Part shown: piece after piece, positions 10,834 through 23,120 of the stretch
How positions within the stretch are numbered: the first letter of the stretch is position 1
How the letters are laid out: each line of letters starts with the position of its first letter
From: Glandiceps talaboti
Lineage: Eukaryota; Hemichordata; Enteropneusta; Spengelidae
Length of the DNA: 64,000 nucleotides
Direction of reading: 5' to 3'
Assembly: GCF_964340395.1 (NCBI RefSeq)
Contig: NC_135569.1
Coordinates: forward strand, 17,821,757-17,885,756
The notes under the pieces: generated by a model
What the model saw: the letters and a program-made list of their open reading frames with translations, nothing else
What the model was told of the DNA's origin: nothing
Databases searched by the model: none
Program-made: the position numbers and the translations under genes

Positions 10834-12863
10834 GAATCAACCAGCTGCACTGATATATAAAAACAGTAGACATATAAGAACTCACTGGGAAAGAGAATCA
10901 ACCAGCTGTACTGATATATAAAAACAGTAGTCATATAAGACGTCACTGGGAAAGAGAATCAACCAGCTGCACTGATATATAAAAACAGTAGTCATATAAG
11001 AACTCACTGGGAAAGAGATTCAACCAGCTGCACTGATATATGAAAACAGTAGACATATAAGAACTCACTGGGAAAGAGAATCAACCAGCTGCACTGATAT
11101 ATAAAAACAGTAGACATATAAGAACTCACTGGGAAAGAGAATCAACCAGCTGTACTGATATATAAAAACAGTAGTCATATAAGACGTCACTGGGAAAGAG
11201 AATCAACCAGCTGCACTGATATATAAAAACAGTAGTCATATAAGAACTCACTGGGAAAGAGATTCAACCAGCTGCACTGATATATGAAAACAGTAGACAT
11301 ATAAGAACTCACTGGGAAAGAGAATCAACCAGCTGCACTGATATATAAAAACAGTAGACATATAAGAACTCACTGGGAAAGAGAATCAACCAGCTGCACT
11401 GATATATAAAAACAGTAGTCATATAAGAACTCACTGGGAAAGAGAATCAACCAGCTGCACTGATATATAAAAACAGTAGACATAAAAGAACTCACTGGGA
11501 AAGAGATTCAACCAGCTGCACTGATATATAAAAACAGTAGACATATAAGAACTCACTGGGAAAGAGAATCAACCAGCTGTACTGATATATAAAAACGGTA
11601 GACATAAAAGAACTCACTGGGAAAGAGAATCAACCAGCTGTACTGATATATAAAAATGGTAGACATAAAAGAACTCACTGGGAAAGAGAATCAACCAGCT
11701 GTACTGATATATAAAAACGGTAGTCATAAAAGAACTCACTGGGAAAGAGAATCAACCAGCTGTACTGATATATAAAAACGGTAGACATAAAAGAACTCAC
11801 TGGGAAAGAGAATCAACCAGCTGTAATGATATATAAAAACGGTAGACATAAAAGAACTCACTGGGAAAGAGAATCAACCAGCTGTACTGATATATAAAAA
11901 CAGTAGACATAAAAGAACTCACTGGGAAAGAGAATCAACCAGCTGTACTGATATATAAAAACAGTAGACATATAAGAACTCACTGGGAAAGAGAATCAAC
12001 CAGCTGTACTGATATATAAAAACAGTAGTCATAAAAGAACTCACTGGGAAAGAGAATCAACCAGCTGTACTGATATATGAAAACAGTAGACATATAAGAA
12101 CTCACTGGGAAAGAGAATCAACCAGCTGCACTGATATATAAAAACAGTAGACATAAAAGAACTCACTGGGAAAGAGATTCAACCAGCTGCACTGATATAT
12201 AAAAACAGTAGACATATAAGAACTCACTGGGAAAGAGAATCAACCAGCTGTACTGATATATAAAAACGGTAGACATAAAAGAACTCACTGGGAAAGAGAA
12301 TCAACCAGCTGTACTGATATATAAAAACGGTAGACATAAAAGAACTCACTGGGAAAGAGAATCAACCAGCTGTACTGATATATAAAAACGGTAGTCATAA
12401 AAGAACTCACTGGGAAAGAGAATCAACCAGCTGTACTGATATATAAAAACGGTAGACATAAAAGAACTCACTGGGAAAGAGAATCAACCAGCTGTAATGA
12501 TATATAAAAACGGTAGACATAAAAGAACTCACTGGGAAAGAGAATCAACCAGCTGTACTGATATATAAAAACAGTAGACATAAAAGAACTCACTGGGAAA
12601 GAGAATCAACCAGCTGTACTGATATATAAAAACAGTAGACATATAAGAACTCACTGGGAAAGAGAATCAACCAGCTGTACTGATATATAAAAACAGTAGT
12701 CATAAAAGAACTCACTGGGAAAGAGAATCAACCAGCTGTACTGATATATAAAAACGGTAGTCATAAAAGAACTCACTGGGAAAGAGAATCAACCAGCTGC
12801 ACTGATATATGAAAACAGTAGACATATAAGAACTCACTGGGAAAGAGAATCAACCAGCTGTAC
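10834..12863. repeat. 61-bp satellite array 1, about 33 copies
   Basis: Unit of 61 bp starting GAATCAACCAGCTGTACTG, then ATATATAAAAACAGTAGAC, then ATATAAGAACTCACTGGGAAAGA. Variant sites: GTACTG/GCACTG/GTAATG, AACAG/AACGG, AGAC/AGTC, CATATAAG/CATAAAAG. Marker variants recur exactly 671 bp apart (11 units; near 11718 and 12389, and 11821 and 12492), and an ACGTCAC variant recurs 244 bp apart (4 units), showing higher-order repeats. Each unit contains the E-box CAGCTG and a TATATAAAAA box. Confidence 0.97.
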
Positions 12864-15742
12864 TATGGCGTAGAATGCCTGCCAATATTCGAAAATACAA
12901 TACTGCAATGACTATATGCAATACTGCAATGACTATATGCAATACTGCAATGACTATATGCAATACTACAATGACTATATGCAATACTGCAATGACTATA
13001 TGCGATATGACTATATGAGATGACTATATGCGATATGACTACATGAGGTGACTACATGCGATATGACTACATGCGATGTGACTACATGAGATGACTACAT
13101 GCGATATGACTACATGAGATGACTACATGCGATATGACTACATGAGGTGACTACATGCGATGTGACTACATGAGATGACTACATGCGATGTGACTACATG
13201 AGATGACTACATGCGATATGACTACATGAGATGACTACATGCGACATGACTACATGAGATGAGCAATACTGCGATGATGACATGATATGCGGCGATTTTG
13301 TAATGACGTTATGCCATTCGTAGATTATTCAATACGCATAATACGAGTATTAATATGAAACAGGCTAGGGAGTACTCCTCAGCATGTTGCACGTGGTAAG
13401 AGGTGGACCATTTGATATCCTGGGGGGGGGGGAGGGCTTGGAAGATTTTTGGGAAAAAAAGATGCCAAATGGATTTGCTTGAAAAAAAAATCCGGATATG
13501 AGAGGGTTATGGAAAAAAAAGATGGATCACTGCTGCTAGAAAAAAAATGTCTTGGCAGGGAAATGATGCACAGGTTCGAGTATACTGTTCAAATTGCTCG
13601 TACCTCTCCAACCAGGACACTTGTCAAATCATGACAAACAGTTTCAAACACATGTCAGGGACCAGTCAGTTTCGTTAGCCTGTGGTACATATAATATTTG
13701 TTCTTGTCTCTGTTTCTTTCATAAATGGTTTAAATATTACTTCATGTAAGGGTTCAAACATAACTATACATAAAAAATATACATATAATACATGTATTAC
13801 CTAGCTACAACACTAGTTACAGAACATGCCATGTAAGTGTTTGGCTGTTTCACAATCAGTGCTTCACTTATCTTACACTTTGGGGCAAAAGTGAACTTGA
13901 AGGTTTTGTAATGGTAACCTTCATACTATTGGATAGTTTATAAAAGAACTTAATCTAAATTGTTCTAGTCTCTTCAGTATGAATTTGTCAAAAGGGATGC
14001 TATACTTCCTATTTCAGACACTACATGTATCGACACCACAACTCAAATTCAAGTTTATATTGTACACTAGGTATGACCTCCTAAAGTGCTCTAACACATC
14101 AGTAACTTTACTATAAATGCAATATCAATGACCCTATACCAATGTTACAGGCCCACTTTTATAACATGGAAAACTTATGTAAACAGTTATATTTACTTTA
14201 GCTTTTCGATGTTTGGCAATATATATCTCAGAGGCTATGAATAACCTAAAAATCGCCTAAATAGAAACAAAAAACTGCAGATCTGGCGGGGGGGTGGGGC
14301 CCTTGGACTCCATCACCCCAGAGGCCACTCATTCGTTAAACCAACAATAAGATTCACCAAAATTGGTAAAAAAAAAACTTAAAAAGCTTCTAGGGGAGAT
14401 CCCCTAGGACCCCCCCCCCCCCCCCATAAGAGGTAGACATGTCCAAGCCTCAAATCAAAGTTCTTCCCTCCACCTCTTACTGTCAAGATGCTATGAAATT
14501 TTATTTCAAAAATGTTTCAACCATGTGTAGTTGCTTTTTACATGTTAGAGCTGTCTTGTAAAGCTTGCAAATTATTGTCTGAAAGTGTCTGTGAATAGCC
14601 TAAACATTGCTTGAGAAGTAAAAAACCTCGAGGGCTTCTAGGGGGACCCCCGAGAACCCCACGTAAGAGGTAGACATGTTCCAGTCTCAAATCAAAGTTC
14701 TTTCCTCCAACTCTTACTGTCAAGATGCTATGAAACTTTATTTCAAAAATGTTTCAACCTCACAGAGTTGCTTTTTACATGTTAGAGCTGTCTGAAAGTG
14801 TCTGTGAATAGCCTAAACATTGCTTTTAGAAGTAAAAATCATCCAGGCCGTTTTCTTGGGGGAGACCGGCTAGAACCCCCCCCCCCCCCATTCACAGACA
14901 CTCGCACAAGAGGTGGACATATCCCAGTCTCAAAGCTCTTCCCTCTACAACTTACTGTCAGATGCTATGAAACTTTATTCAGGGGGGGGGGGGGGGGGGG
15001 GGGTCAGTGACTTTTTGTCGGCCCAATGGAAAAAAAACACTGACACCCCCCCATCCCCCAAGCTTGAGAAACTGACCGGTCTATCTGAATGTTTGAGCTC
15101 ACCAATCAAGTTTCCGATTTGTATTTTCAGTGTGTCACCATACCATGGCATGCTTATTTAATTGAAAATCAAACATGTATGAAATATGTAGTTTTTTAAA
15201 TATAATATGTGTGTGATAGAACAGCATCTTTTTACTCTCTCTATTACCGTGTGCCAAAACCAAACAGAAAATTGTGGCAACAAATGTAGGTGTTCAACAT
15301 TGACGTAAAAAAAATCCGGATATCTCAAAGAAGCAAAGAAAAAAAAAGTTGCCAGCATAGGAAAAGGAGAAAAAAATAATTCTCAGGCAAGCAGGTGGGG
15401 AAAAAAATAATGACTCTCCACCAATCTTCCAAGCCCCCCAGGATATCGAATGGTCTACCCCTTATGCATATTGAATAATCTACGAATGGCATAACGTCAT
15501 TACAAAATCGCCGCATATCATGTCATCATCTCGCATCGCAGTATTGCATGTAGTCATCTAATGTAGTCATATCGCATGTAGTCATCTCATGTAGTCACAT
15601 CGCATGTAGTCACCTCATGTAGTCATATCGTATGTAGTCATCTCATGTAGTCACATCGCATGTAGTCACCTCATGTAGTCATATCGCATGTAGTCACCTC
15701 ATGTAGTCATATCGCATGTAGTCATCTCATGTAGTCATGTGT
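12862..15742 (+). mobile_element. TIR element A, copy 1 (right end truncated)
   Basis: Begins ACTATGGCGTAGAATGCC inside the last satellite unit. The left terminal region has five 21-bp units (CAATACTGCAATGACTATAT G) and then a dimeric array of GACTACATGCGATAT / GACTACATGAGAT to about 13260, followed by GATATGCGGCGATTTTG. The same blocks return in inverted order at about 15425-15742. Relative to copy 2 the last ~60-100 bp of the right end are missing. It has no transposase-like frame, so it is non-autonomous. Superfamily is not determined; long inverted ends with subterminal arrays occur in several groups. Confidence 0.8.
13658..15083 (+). mobile_element. Harbinger-like non-autonomous element nested in A, copy 1
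   Basis: Left edge GGGACCAGTCAGTTTCG and right edge GAGAAACTGACCGGT are diverged forms of the inverted ends of the element at 33149-34917. The interior is homologous to that element in reverse orientation (for example the block TTCACTTTTGCCCC and its complement). It contains three ~240-bp internal units (near 14427, 14664, 14908; each has AGAGGTAGACATGT or a close form) and long runs of G or C (14410s, 14880s, 14983-15003). It occurs at the same place in copy 2 of element A, so it inserted before A was duplicated. Confidence 0.65.
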
Positions 15743-16131
15743 GTCATTTAGATTTATTGTCATGTGTGCATCATTCGCCTTGTGTGTGCGTCATTTATAG
15801 TCACGAGCACAGGGCACGTATTATTGCTTAGATTGCCGCCCTGGATCGCCGTTTTCTTAGGAAAATATCGTACGAATCCTGCTGCTACAAATGTGTCAAT
15901 CTCTAAAGTAGCGGAAATGTTTTTTCCTTACTTACAGGTAGGAATATATAGTCAAAAGGTTGTTATATCTAGTCTGTAGACCAGGAAAACAACAATCTAA
16001 GAAATAGTACACGCCCCTGTGGTGATACGTGCATTACTTGCCTTATGTGTGTCATTTATTTCCATACGCTAGTCATTTGCCATAAGATGTGTGTCATTTG
16101 CTCTTACGCATACATAATTAATTTTGTGTGT
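15743..16131. other. Degenerate GTGTCATTT-rich stretch
   Basis: The words GTGTCATTT, GCGTCATTT and GTCATTTGC recur irregularly, suggesting a decayed tandem repeat. A 71-residue frame (15764-15979) has no recognisable motif. Confidence 0.4.
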
Positions 16132-16246
16132 CACTTACGTTAGACTGTAAGATACGTCCTGACGTTCCGCCCTCACCGGCGTGGGAGGGGTTGGCTGAAG
16201 TATGAGGGCGCCCCATCACGGCGTACCTTACAGACTACACTTACGT
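16132..16246 (-). mobile_element. 97-bp foldback MITE with 9-bp target duplication, copy 1
   Basis: Element 16141-16237 has ~35-bp inverted ends (left TAGACTGTAAGATACGTC, right end the complement of TAGTCTGTAAGGTACGCC). It is flanked on both sides by a perfect 9-bp direct repeat, CACTTACGT (16132-16140 and 16238-16246). A 9-bp duplication is typical of Mutator-like elements. It is GC-rich in an AT-rich setting. A second copy is at 61947-62055 in the opposite orientation. Confidence 0.9.
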
Positions 16247-16289
16247 TCATCATCATCACACATCATGATCAAATGTAGACGAATAATAA

Positions 16290-17400
16290 AAAGTAAGTAC
16301 CCCAGAGAAGACACTTAACACTCTAAGCCGTCAGATGTAGGTGATGTACACTTGATATCTTGTAGATGTAATAGAAATTGCCTTGAATGACAGCCACAAA
16401 AGCCAGACGATAGTACTTTCAGTTGGTCATTATATGTATAGACTATTTATAGAACTTATGGTATATTTTATTTCATTTATTTCATTCATCTAGATTAACT
16501 GGTATATACCGAGTACCGTTATGATATGGCAAGTCGGGCAAAAAAGTCCCCTGAACGTTAGATCCTTGATATTTTTATTGTCCATTCCTAATCCCAATTA
16601 TATGATGTACAGGGTTGGTAGAACTTCACTGAGCTCTGTTGAAATGTGGCGCATGAAATATTGAATCTAACGTCCATATTATCTAGTCAATGCTAGGGGT
16701 ATCATTGCTGCCAAGCAATTCTTTGTCGCTTCCTTTGAGTTGCCATACATACCCTTTTATATACAATAGGCCACAGTTTTTCCTTTATTTTTATTTATTA
16801 CTTTTATTTATTTATTTATTTATTTTTTTTTTTTTTGGGGGGGGGCAAGTTTAATACACACACTCACAATGCTTGACAGCCAATAGTGAGGAGTTATGAG
16901 GGTATGGTGCCATTATAACTCTCAAACATGAAAACCTATAGTTTGTGTTGGTGTTGGTGTAAAAATAACTTGAATATGACACAGGGCGAACATGACGAAT
17001 GCAGGTGGAGACGCGGGAAGGATGGCGAATGCAGATGAAGACGCAGCGAAGATGATGAATGCAAACGGAGACGTGGTGAAATTGGTGACAGTGGTGGAAG
17101 TGCGAAATTTGTGTCTGTGGATGTTAAGTATGAGAGAAAGTCCATAGCCAAGCAAGTGAAAATAATCCAAACTACTGACCCTCTGACCTAACCTAACCTG
17201 AGGACAACCCAAAATGAGAAGAAAAAGAAAAAAGATGAACCGTTTGTGTATATGTAATATGTGGTCATGCGTAGTGATGGCAAAAAAGGACCGAGGCGTG
17301 AGGTAGTTGATGGCGATGATGATGAAAATACGGGTAGTATTTGAAATGTGTAGGTTGGAGAGGGGGTTATAAGAACAACAGTCACTCATTCATTCATTCA
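16290..17400. repeat. Diverged duplicated segment, copy 1
   Basis: Shares collinear blocks with 19270-20420: GTGATGTACACTTGATAT (GTGATGTATACTTGATAT in copy 2), TAGTCAATGCTAGGGGT, CTGCCAAGCAATTCTTTG, and GTGCCATTATAACTCT. It contains three or four 30-bp degenerate units near 16985-17080 (ATGGCGAATGCAGATGAAG-like). The minus-strand frames across it (up to 155 residues) are low-complexity and not convincing as genes. It may be an old segmental duplication or a large unclassified repeat. Confidence 0.65.
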
Positions 17401-17702
17401 TACTTAGAAAAGTAAAAGCATTTTAATTTCACAAGATTTTGATAATCATTTTCTTTGGCCTTTGTAACCATCTATTGTTTTGTTATAGTTCCATGCTAAT
17501 GTTATAAAAAAATAGTATAAAAATTAAAATTACTGAAAATGTAACATGTAAAATTAACTATATATGCAGTGTGCGTGAACAGAAAGAGTGTTTCCTGTCA
17601 ACAGATGGGCAGGACATTGTGTTTTTATATTTGTCAGGGGGGGGGGGGATTGTTTTGTGGATGAATTGCAGGGGGGTCACTATTTTTAAGTACAACATGA
17701 AC

Positions 17703-18736
17703 GGTTGCTAGTATTCAATTCCCACATTTCTTGCAATAGTGCTATTTAATACCGGTTGCTAGTATTCAATTCCCACATTTCTTGCAATAGTGCTATTTAA
17801 TACCGGGTGCTAGTATTCAATTCCCACATTTCTTGCAATAGTGCTATTTAATACCGGTTGCTAGTATTCAATTCCCACATTTCTTGCAATAGTGCTATTT
17901 AATACCGGGTGCTAGTATTCAATTCCCACATTTCTTGCAATAGTGCTATTTAATACCGGGTGCTAGTATTCAATTCCCACATTTCTTGCAATAGTGCTAT
18001 TTAATACCGGTTGCTAGTATTCAATTCCCACATTTCTTGCAATAGTGCTATTTAATACCGGGTGCTAGTATTCAATTCCCACATTTCTTGCAATAGTGCT
18101 ATTTAATACCGGGTGCTAGTATTCAATTCCCACATTTCTTGCAATAGTGCTATTTAATACCGGTTGCTAGTATTCAATTCCCACATTTCTTGCAATAGTG
18201 CTATTTAATACTTGGTGCTAGTATTCAATTCCCACATGTCTTGCAATAGTGCTATTTAATACCGGTTGCTGGTATTCAATTCCCACATTTCTTGCAATAG
18301 TGCTATTTAATACCGGGTGCTATTATTCAATTCCCACATTTCTTGCAATAGTGCTATTTAATACCGGGTGCTAGTATTCAATTCCCACATTTCTTGCAAT
18401 AGTGCTATTTAATACCGGGTGCTAGTATTCAATTCCCACATTTCTTGCAATAGTGCTATTTAATACCGGTTGCTAGTATTCAATTCCCACATTTCTTGCA
18501 ATAGTGCTATTTAATACCAGGTGCTGGTATTCAATTCCCACATGTCTTGCAATAGTGCTATTTAATACTGAGTGCTAGTATTCAATTCCCACATTTCTTG
18601 CAATAGTGCTATTTAATACCGAGTGCTAGTATTCAATTCCCACATGTCTTGCAATAGTGCTATTTAATAATGGATGCTAGTATTCAATTCCCACATTTCT
18701 TGCAATAGTGCTATTTAATACCGAGTGCTATTATTG
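17703..18736. repeat. 52-bp tandem array, about 20 copies
   Basis: Unit of 52 bp starting GGTTGCTAGTATTCAATTCC, then CACATTTCTTGCAATAGTGC, then TATTTAATACCG. The first half of the array is nearly invariant, with GGTTGC and GGGTGC alternating; copies after about 18200 diverge. It lies between the two copies of the duplicated segment. Confidence 0.97.
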
Positions 18737-18739
18737 AAG

Positions 18740-19269
18740 TGTGTAATAGTGACCCACTTTGAGTGTTATATTATCCATATCCATATTATTGATAATGGTC
18801 TTTCTGAGACCTCGACCTTTGACCTCGACCTGTATCTTCAAGGTCAAATAGCCAAACATTAATCATAGTGCACAGTATACAGCAGAGATGCATAGACCAA
18901 TTTCAACCAAGCCTGGCACAAATGTCAAACTTCACATTTTGTGCACAAGCTCAGTCTGGTAGCTTAATACATAGAAACCTAAATTAAATGACTTAAGACC
19001 CATTTTATTTATAATGAGCTTTGAGACCATGTCATTGCTTTGTTTTGTGACCTTTGCAATGATGACAAAATATTGGCCATATTTGTCATAAAAAATTCTG
19101 AATTTGACTTGGCTAGTAAGTTGAAATATTGAAGACTGTCTTTGATGAAGACTTGATGAAAATTTATCAGTTTATGAACAACTTTCAGATGAATATTTGA
19201 GGCTACATCACTTTTCATCTGTGTTCATGACAGCACAGATCAATTGTAGATGAACAGCAAAGATAAGTA
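18740..19269. other. Intergenic, nothing recognised
   Basis: Short GACCTCGACC repeat near 18815, otherwise unremarkable AT-rich sequence. A 69-residue minus frame (19009-19218) has no motif. Confidence 0.35.
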
Positions 19270-20420
19270 AAGAACTTCTAGATGACGCTTACCATTCATA
19301 GCTTTTAGGTGTAAGTGATGTATACTTGATATTCTGTAGACGTACCATATAATAGATATTGCCTTGAAATACACTGCCATGGATACACTAAAGACGACAG
19401 TACCTTAAATTCACTCAGTCATTAGTAGCATTTTTATGCCAACAATTATTTAGACTGAGAATGTAGTCATACTCGTATGGTAATTCTGGCTATATGGTCC
19501 CCTGGATTTGAGAGTTTAATTTGAATGTTTGTAGTGAAATTGACCAACCCACCCCCCTGATAAAAAGAGGATTAAATGTTTGATAGCTCTACTGAGCTCT
19601 GTATGCAGTTGAATTTAGGCCGCATTGGAAATTGATTACTCTAAAATCCATATTACCTAGTCAATGCTAGGGGTGTCATCGCTGCCAAGCAATTCTTTGT
19701 TGCCAATTTGAATCACCATACAAGGACACATACTTTTTGTTTTTTTGGGGGGGAGAGGGTTAACATACATGCACATGCTTGACTGCGAATATGAAGAGTT
19801 GTAATGGAATGTGCCATTATAACTCTAAACCATACAAACATACATACAGAAAGTTAAAATGAATGGGGGACTTTATTGTATTGTTGTAATGAATATGACG
19901 CACAACGGTGATGGCAAATAAAGATGGCGACACGGCAGTAATAGAGATGGCGGCGACACGGCGGAGGTTTGTGAGGTTTATGTGTGTTGGTATGAGAGAT
20001 TAAGGCCATAGACAGCAAGTGAAATATATGTAAAACCTACAAAGGACTAACCAACGAACCATTGCCAATCAACCAACCAACCGACCAACCGACCAACCAA
20101 CCAACCAACGCCAACCAACCAAACAACAAAGTAATCAACCCTAGAGACCCACCTAGTCAGAGAAAACCAAAATCCACAAGAAACCAGACGTACGGAAAGG
20201 GATAACAAAAATCGAGGAGTGCTGTTTGTGTATGTCAATATGTAATATATGATCATGTGCAGCGAAGACAGCGGACCGAAACGCGAGGTAGATGATGGCG
20301 CAGATATGACAATTGGTGCCGGAGACGCAAAAATGATAGTGTATTTGATGTACGTATGTTGGAAGGGGTGAGGTAGGATAGTTAAAAGAGCAATCATTCA
20401 TGCAGCCATACAAACTAAAA
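19270..20420. repeat. Diverged duplicated segment, copy 2
   Basis: Second copy of 16290-17400 in the same orientation, with the blocks listed there. It carries a (CCAA)n/(CCGA)n run at 20047-20125 that copy 1 lacks. The overlapping minus frames of 86 and 116 residues cross this simple repeat and are not supported as genes. Confidence 0.65.
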
Positions 20421-21419
20421 AAAACTCAAAAAACTTACTTGGTGCTGATGTCTGAAACTGTTTTTCTGTTCTTCTAAACTCCTCCAAAAGTTCTACTAAT
20501 AAAATAACTTAAAAATACATTTCAATACATAAATTACATTTTAATAGATAAACATAAATGCAAAATACACATCAGTATCGTAATAATCAAATACATGGAT
20601 CAGTCTTGGGTCTTCTTATCACCACAGGCTAAAAGAAAGAAATTTAAGAAATAGTATAAGAATTGAAGTATTCACTCACAATGCAATTATAGTATTTTCT
20701 AAATTTATTTTATATTGCAGACATGACAATCAAATAGAAATAAAGTTTCTAAATCTAACTTTCAATGTATAAACATATTAAATATTAAAAAGACAGTTTT
20801 TTGACTCACATTTTCCATCATTTGTCCATCTTTCTTGAGCCTGGCTTCCTGAAAATAAACTTGCATGGAAATTGTATTAATACAGTTTGGTTAATATATT
20901 GTGTTTTATTTAATAAAATAATGAAAAAATACATTCAATATAAATTACATTTACCAAAGTGCTCCCATATGGTTGATATTAAATTTTCAAGGTTATAATT
21001 TGTAGACAATATTTTTTTATGAAATGGGGTGAAAGGAAGAGATCAAATCTTGACGAAGGTAAACTTGCCCAGGTTTGGGAAACCACTATAAAGAAAGAAC
21101 TGTGTGTATAAATTTGCAAATACAGTATAATTAATTGATTTTTTATTGTTCTACTGTTTCTCCCTGAAAAATCGACCCCAATGGTTAGAAAAGCCAATGA
21201 GAATAAGTCAAGCAAAAACATTTTTATACTATTAAATTGATTATGAAATAATAACTGACTAAAGTTGCATAAAGTGGGTAGAATTTGTATGTGTTATCAA
21301 AATGTGTATTTTTGTCCTATCTCAGAGAATTAATTTTTTTTTGCAGAAGTAATATGGGAGGGGGGGGGGTGCACAACTCCCATAGGTGGGGGAAAGGTCT
21401 GCTGGAAAGCAGTGTTTTT
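20421..21419. other. AT-rich intergenic sequence
   Basis: No recognisable gene. There is a G9 run at 21361 next to the left arm of the foldback. Two short frames (20801-20998 plus, 20979-21221 minus) have no motif. Confidence 0.35.
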
Positions 21420-22510
21420 TTGTATACTTTTCTGGGCTGGAAAACTTTGGAAAACCCTGCTCAGCTGGACTGATAGATTTTGCTTCAGTTGCAGCTTAGA
21501 ATAAATCTATAAATTTCAAAACATTATTACAATTCTTAAAAGTGAGATTTCATTTTCCAAAAGACAATTAATTTGGTCAGTTTTTAGCTATTTCATCGTA
21601 CAAACTGCCGCCTGTATCTATCATAGATCTGTAGAGTATCTATTTTGTGCTATAAAGTTGGTATTAGAAAGTGTCTCCATTTTTGGGTATGTAGTATGAC
21701 AACAGTAAGGGCTTGGTAATCTTAGCAAAGCCTCCTAGTATCATTTCACACAGAGTTGTCCTGTCATATGAACATGTTTAATGAGAGTAATCCATAATGC
21801 CAATACTATTTCAACTTTAAGTGCAATTAATTATGAAAGGAGAATTAGAAATTAACAGTCATTGGTGCCTAATTATGTGCTTATTTACTATATATTAGTA
21901 TTTATTATATATTAGTATTTATCATACATTAGTATTTATTATATTAGTACTTATTACTTATTAGTGATTATTTATTATATGTTATTATTATTACCCTAAA
22001 GTTATTATTATTATTATTATCATTATTGTTATTAAGATAGAATTTAATAGTAGGGCCGGCAAAGAAAATTTATCTAAAGTGTGCTTCTTTGAACTAGTAT
22101 TGGCAAAATAAACCACTTTCATTAATGTTGTTCACATGACCATGTATCCCAGGATGAGGTGGGCAACTCTTTGTGAAATGACATAGGGAGGCTATGTTGA
22201 AACCCCCAAAAACCAAACTGTTGTCATACTACACACCCTAAAAATGGTCTGACTCTTTCTTATACCAACTGTATCACTCAAAATACATACTATACAGGTC
22301 TATAATACATGCAGACGGTAGTTCATATGATGTAATACCTAAAAACTGATCAAAAATAATTAATTTTTTAAGAAATGAAATCTTACTTTTAGCAATTGTA
22401 AGAATTATTTTGAAAAATATATCAATATTTTGAACTACAATTAAAATAAAATCAACCAGTCTAGATGGGCAGGGTTATCCAAAATCTTCTCGCCTAGAAA
22501 AGTATATACC
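21420..22510. repeat. Foldback: ~370-bp inverted arms, ~340-bp spacer
   Basis: Left arm about 21420-21790, right arm about 22130-22510. Matching blocks include TATACTTTTCTGGGC (left) and the complement of GCCTAGAAAAGTATATA (right), plus TGTAGTATGACAACAG and its complement CTGTTGTCATACTACA. The arms look roughly three-quarters identical, so old. The spacer is AT-rich with TATTA/ATT low-complexity sequence (21880-22030). It could be one foldback element or two head-to-head repeat copies. Confidence 0.75.
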
Positions 22511-23120
22511 CTATATCATACATGTACATGTACCTTATGACATATGCATACAGACTTTACAGCAGACCTTCCCCGTATAGTCCATGGGAGCTCAAGGCCA
22601 GGTTTCAAAATAAAGCTTGTTTTATGATTAATTATGCAGAAAATATTGATTTTTGATGACAAATATGGCATATTTTCCGAATGACATGTCACCTTTGTGC
22701 CAGTTTTGAAAGAAATCAGATATTGGAAGTCTGAGCCCATTGTAATAGTCACTCACTTTGGGGGACTAAAAGTGCTTTTGCTGGATGAATTCTATTCCCT
22801 TTTCTAAACATTGTGATCTCTGATTGAGAGAGAAACACAAGTGTGGTAAACCATAATATTTTTGTTCAAAATTTCAATTGATAAATATTGAATCAAACTT
22901 TTATGATTCAGTTTTAATTTAGCAAAACCAATTGCAACCTACAGGAGCATTTTGGTTTACACCAGTTATATTTTTACAGCTTTTATTTTATTTATTTTTT
23001 ACAGAGGTTAATGAGGGAGACGGTAGTTCTCTTATAAAAACTTTTTTTTAAAAACTCCTCCCATGTAACAAAAACTACTCTAATGGTGAAAAACTAATGG
23101 TCCTTGCTCAGTGCTCGGGG
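22511..23120. other. Intergenic, nothing recognised
   Basis: AT-rich; a 78-residue minus frame (22516-22752) without motifs. It leads into the octamer array. Confidence 0.35.

Noticed and set aside
16922-17389. 155-codon minus frame
   Set aside because: Low-complexity Phe/Ala/Ser content across a degenerate 30-bp repeat; the duplicate at 20 kb does not keep the frame.
17703-18736. Regular direct repeats resembling a CRISPR array
   Set aside because: Units are contiguous without unique spacers, there are no cas genes, and the genome is animal.
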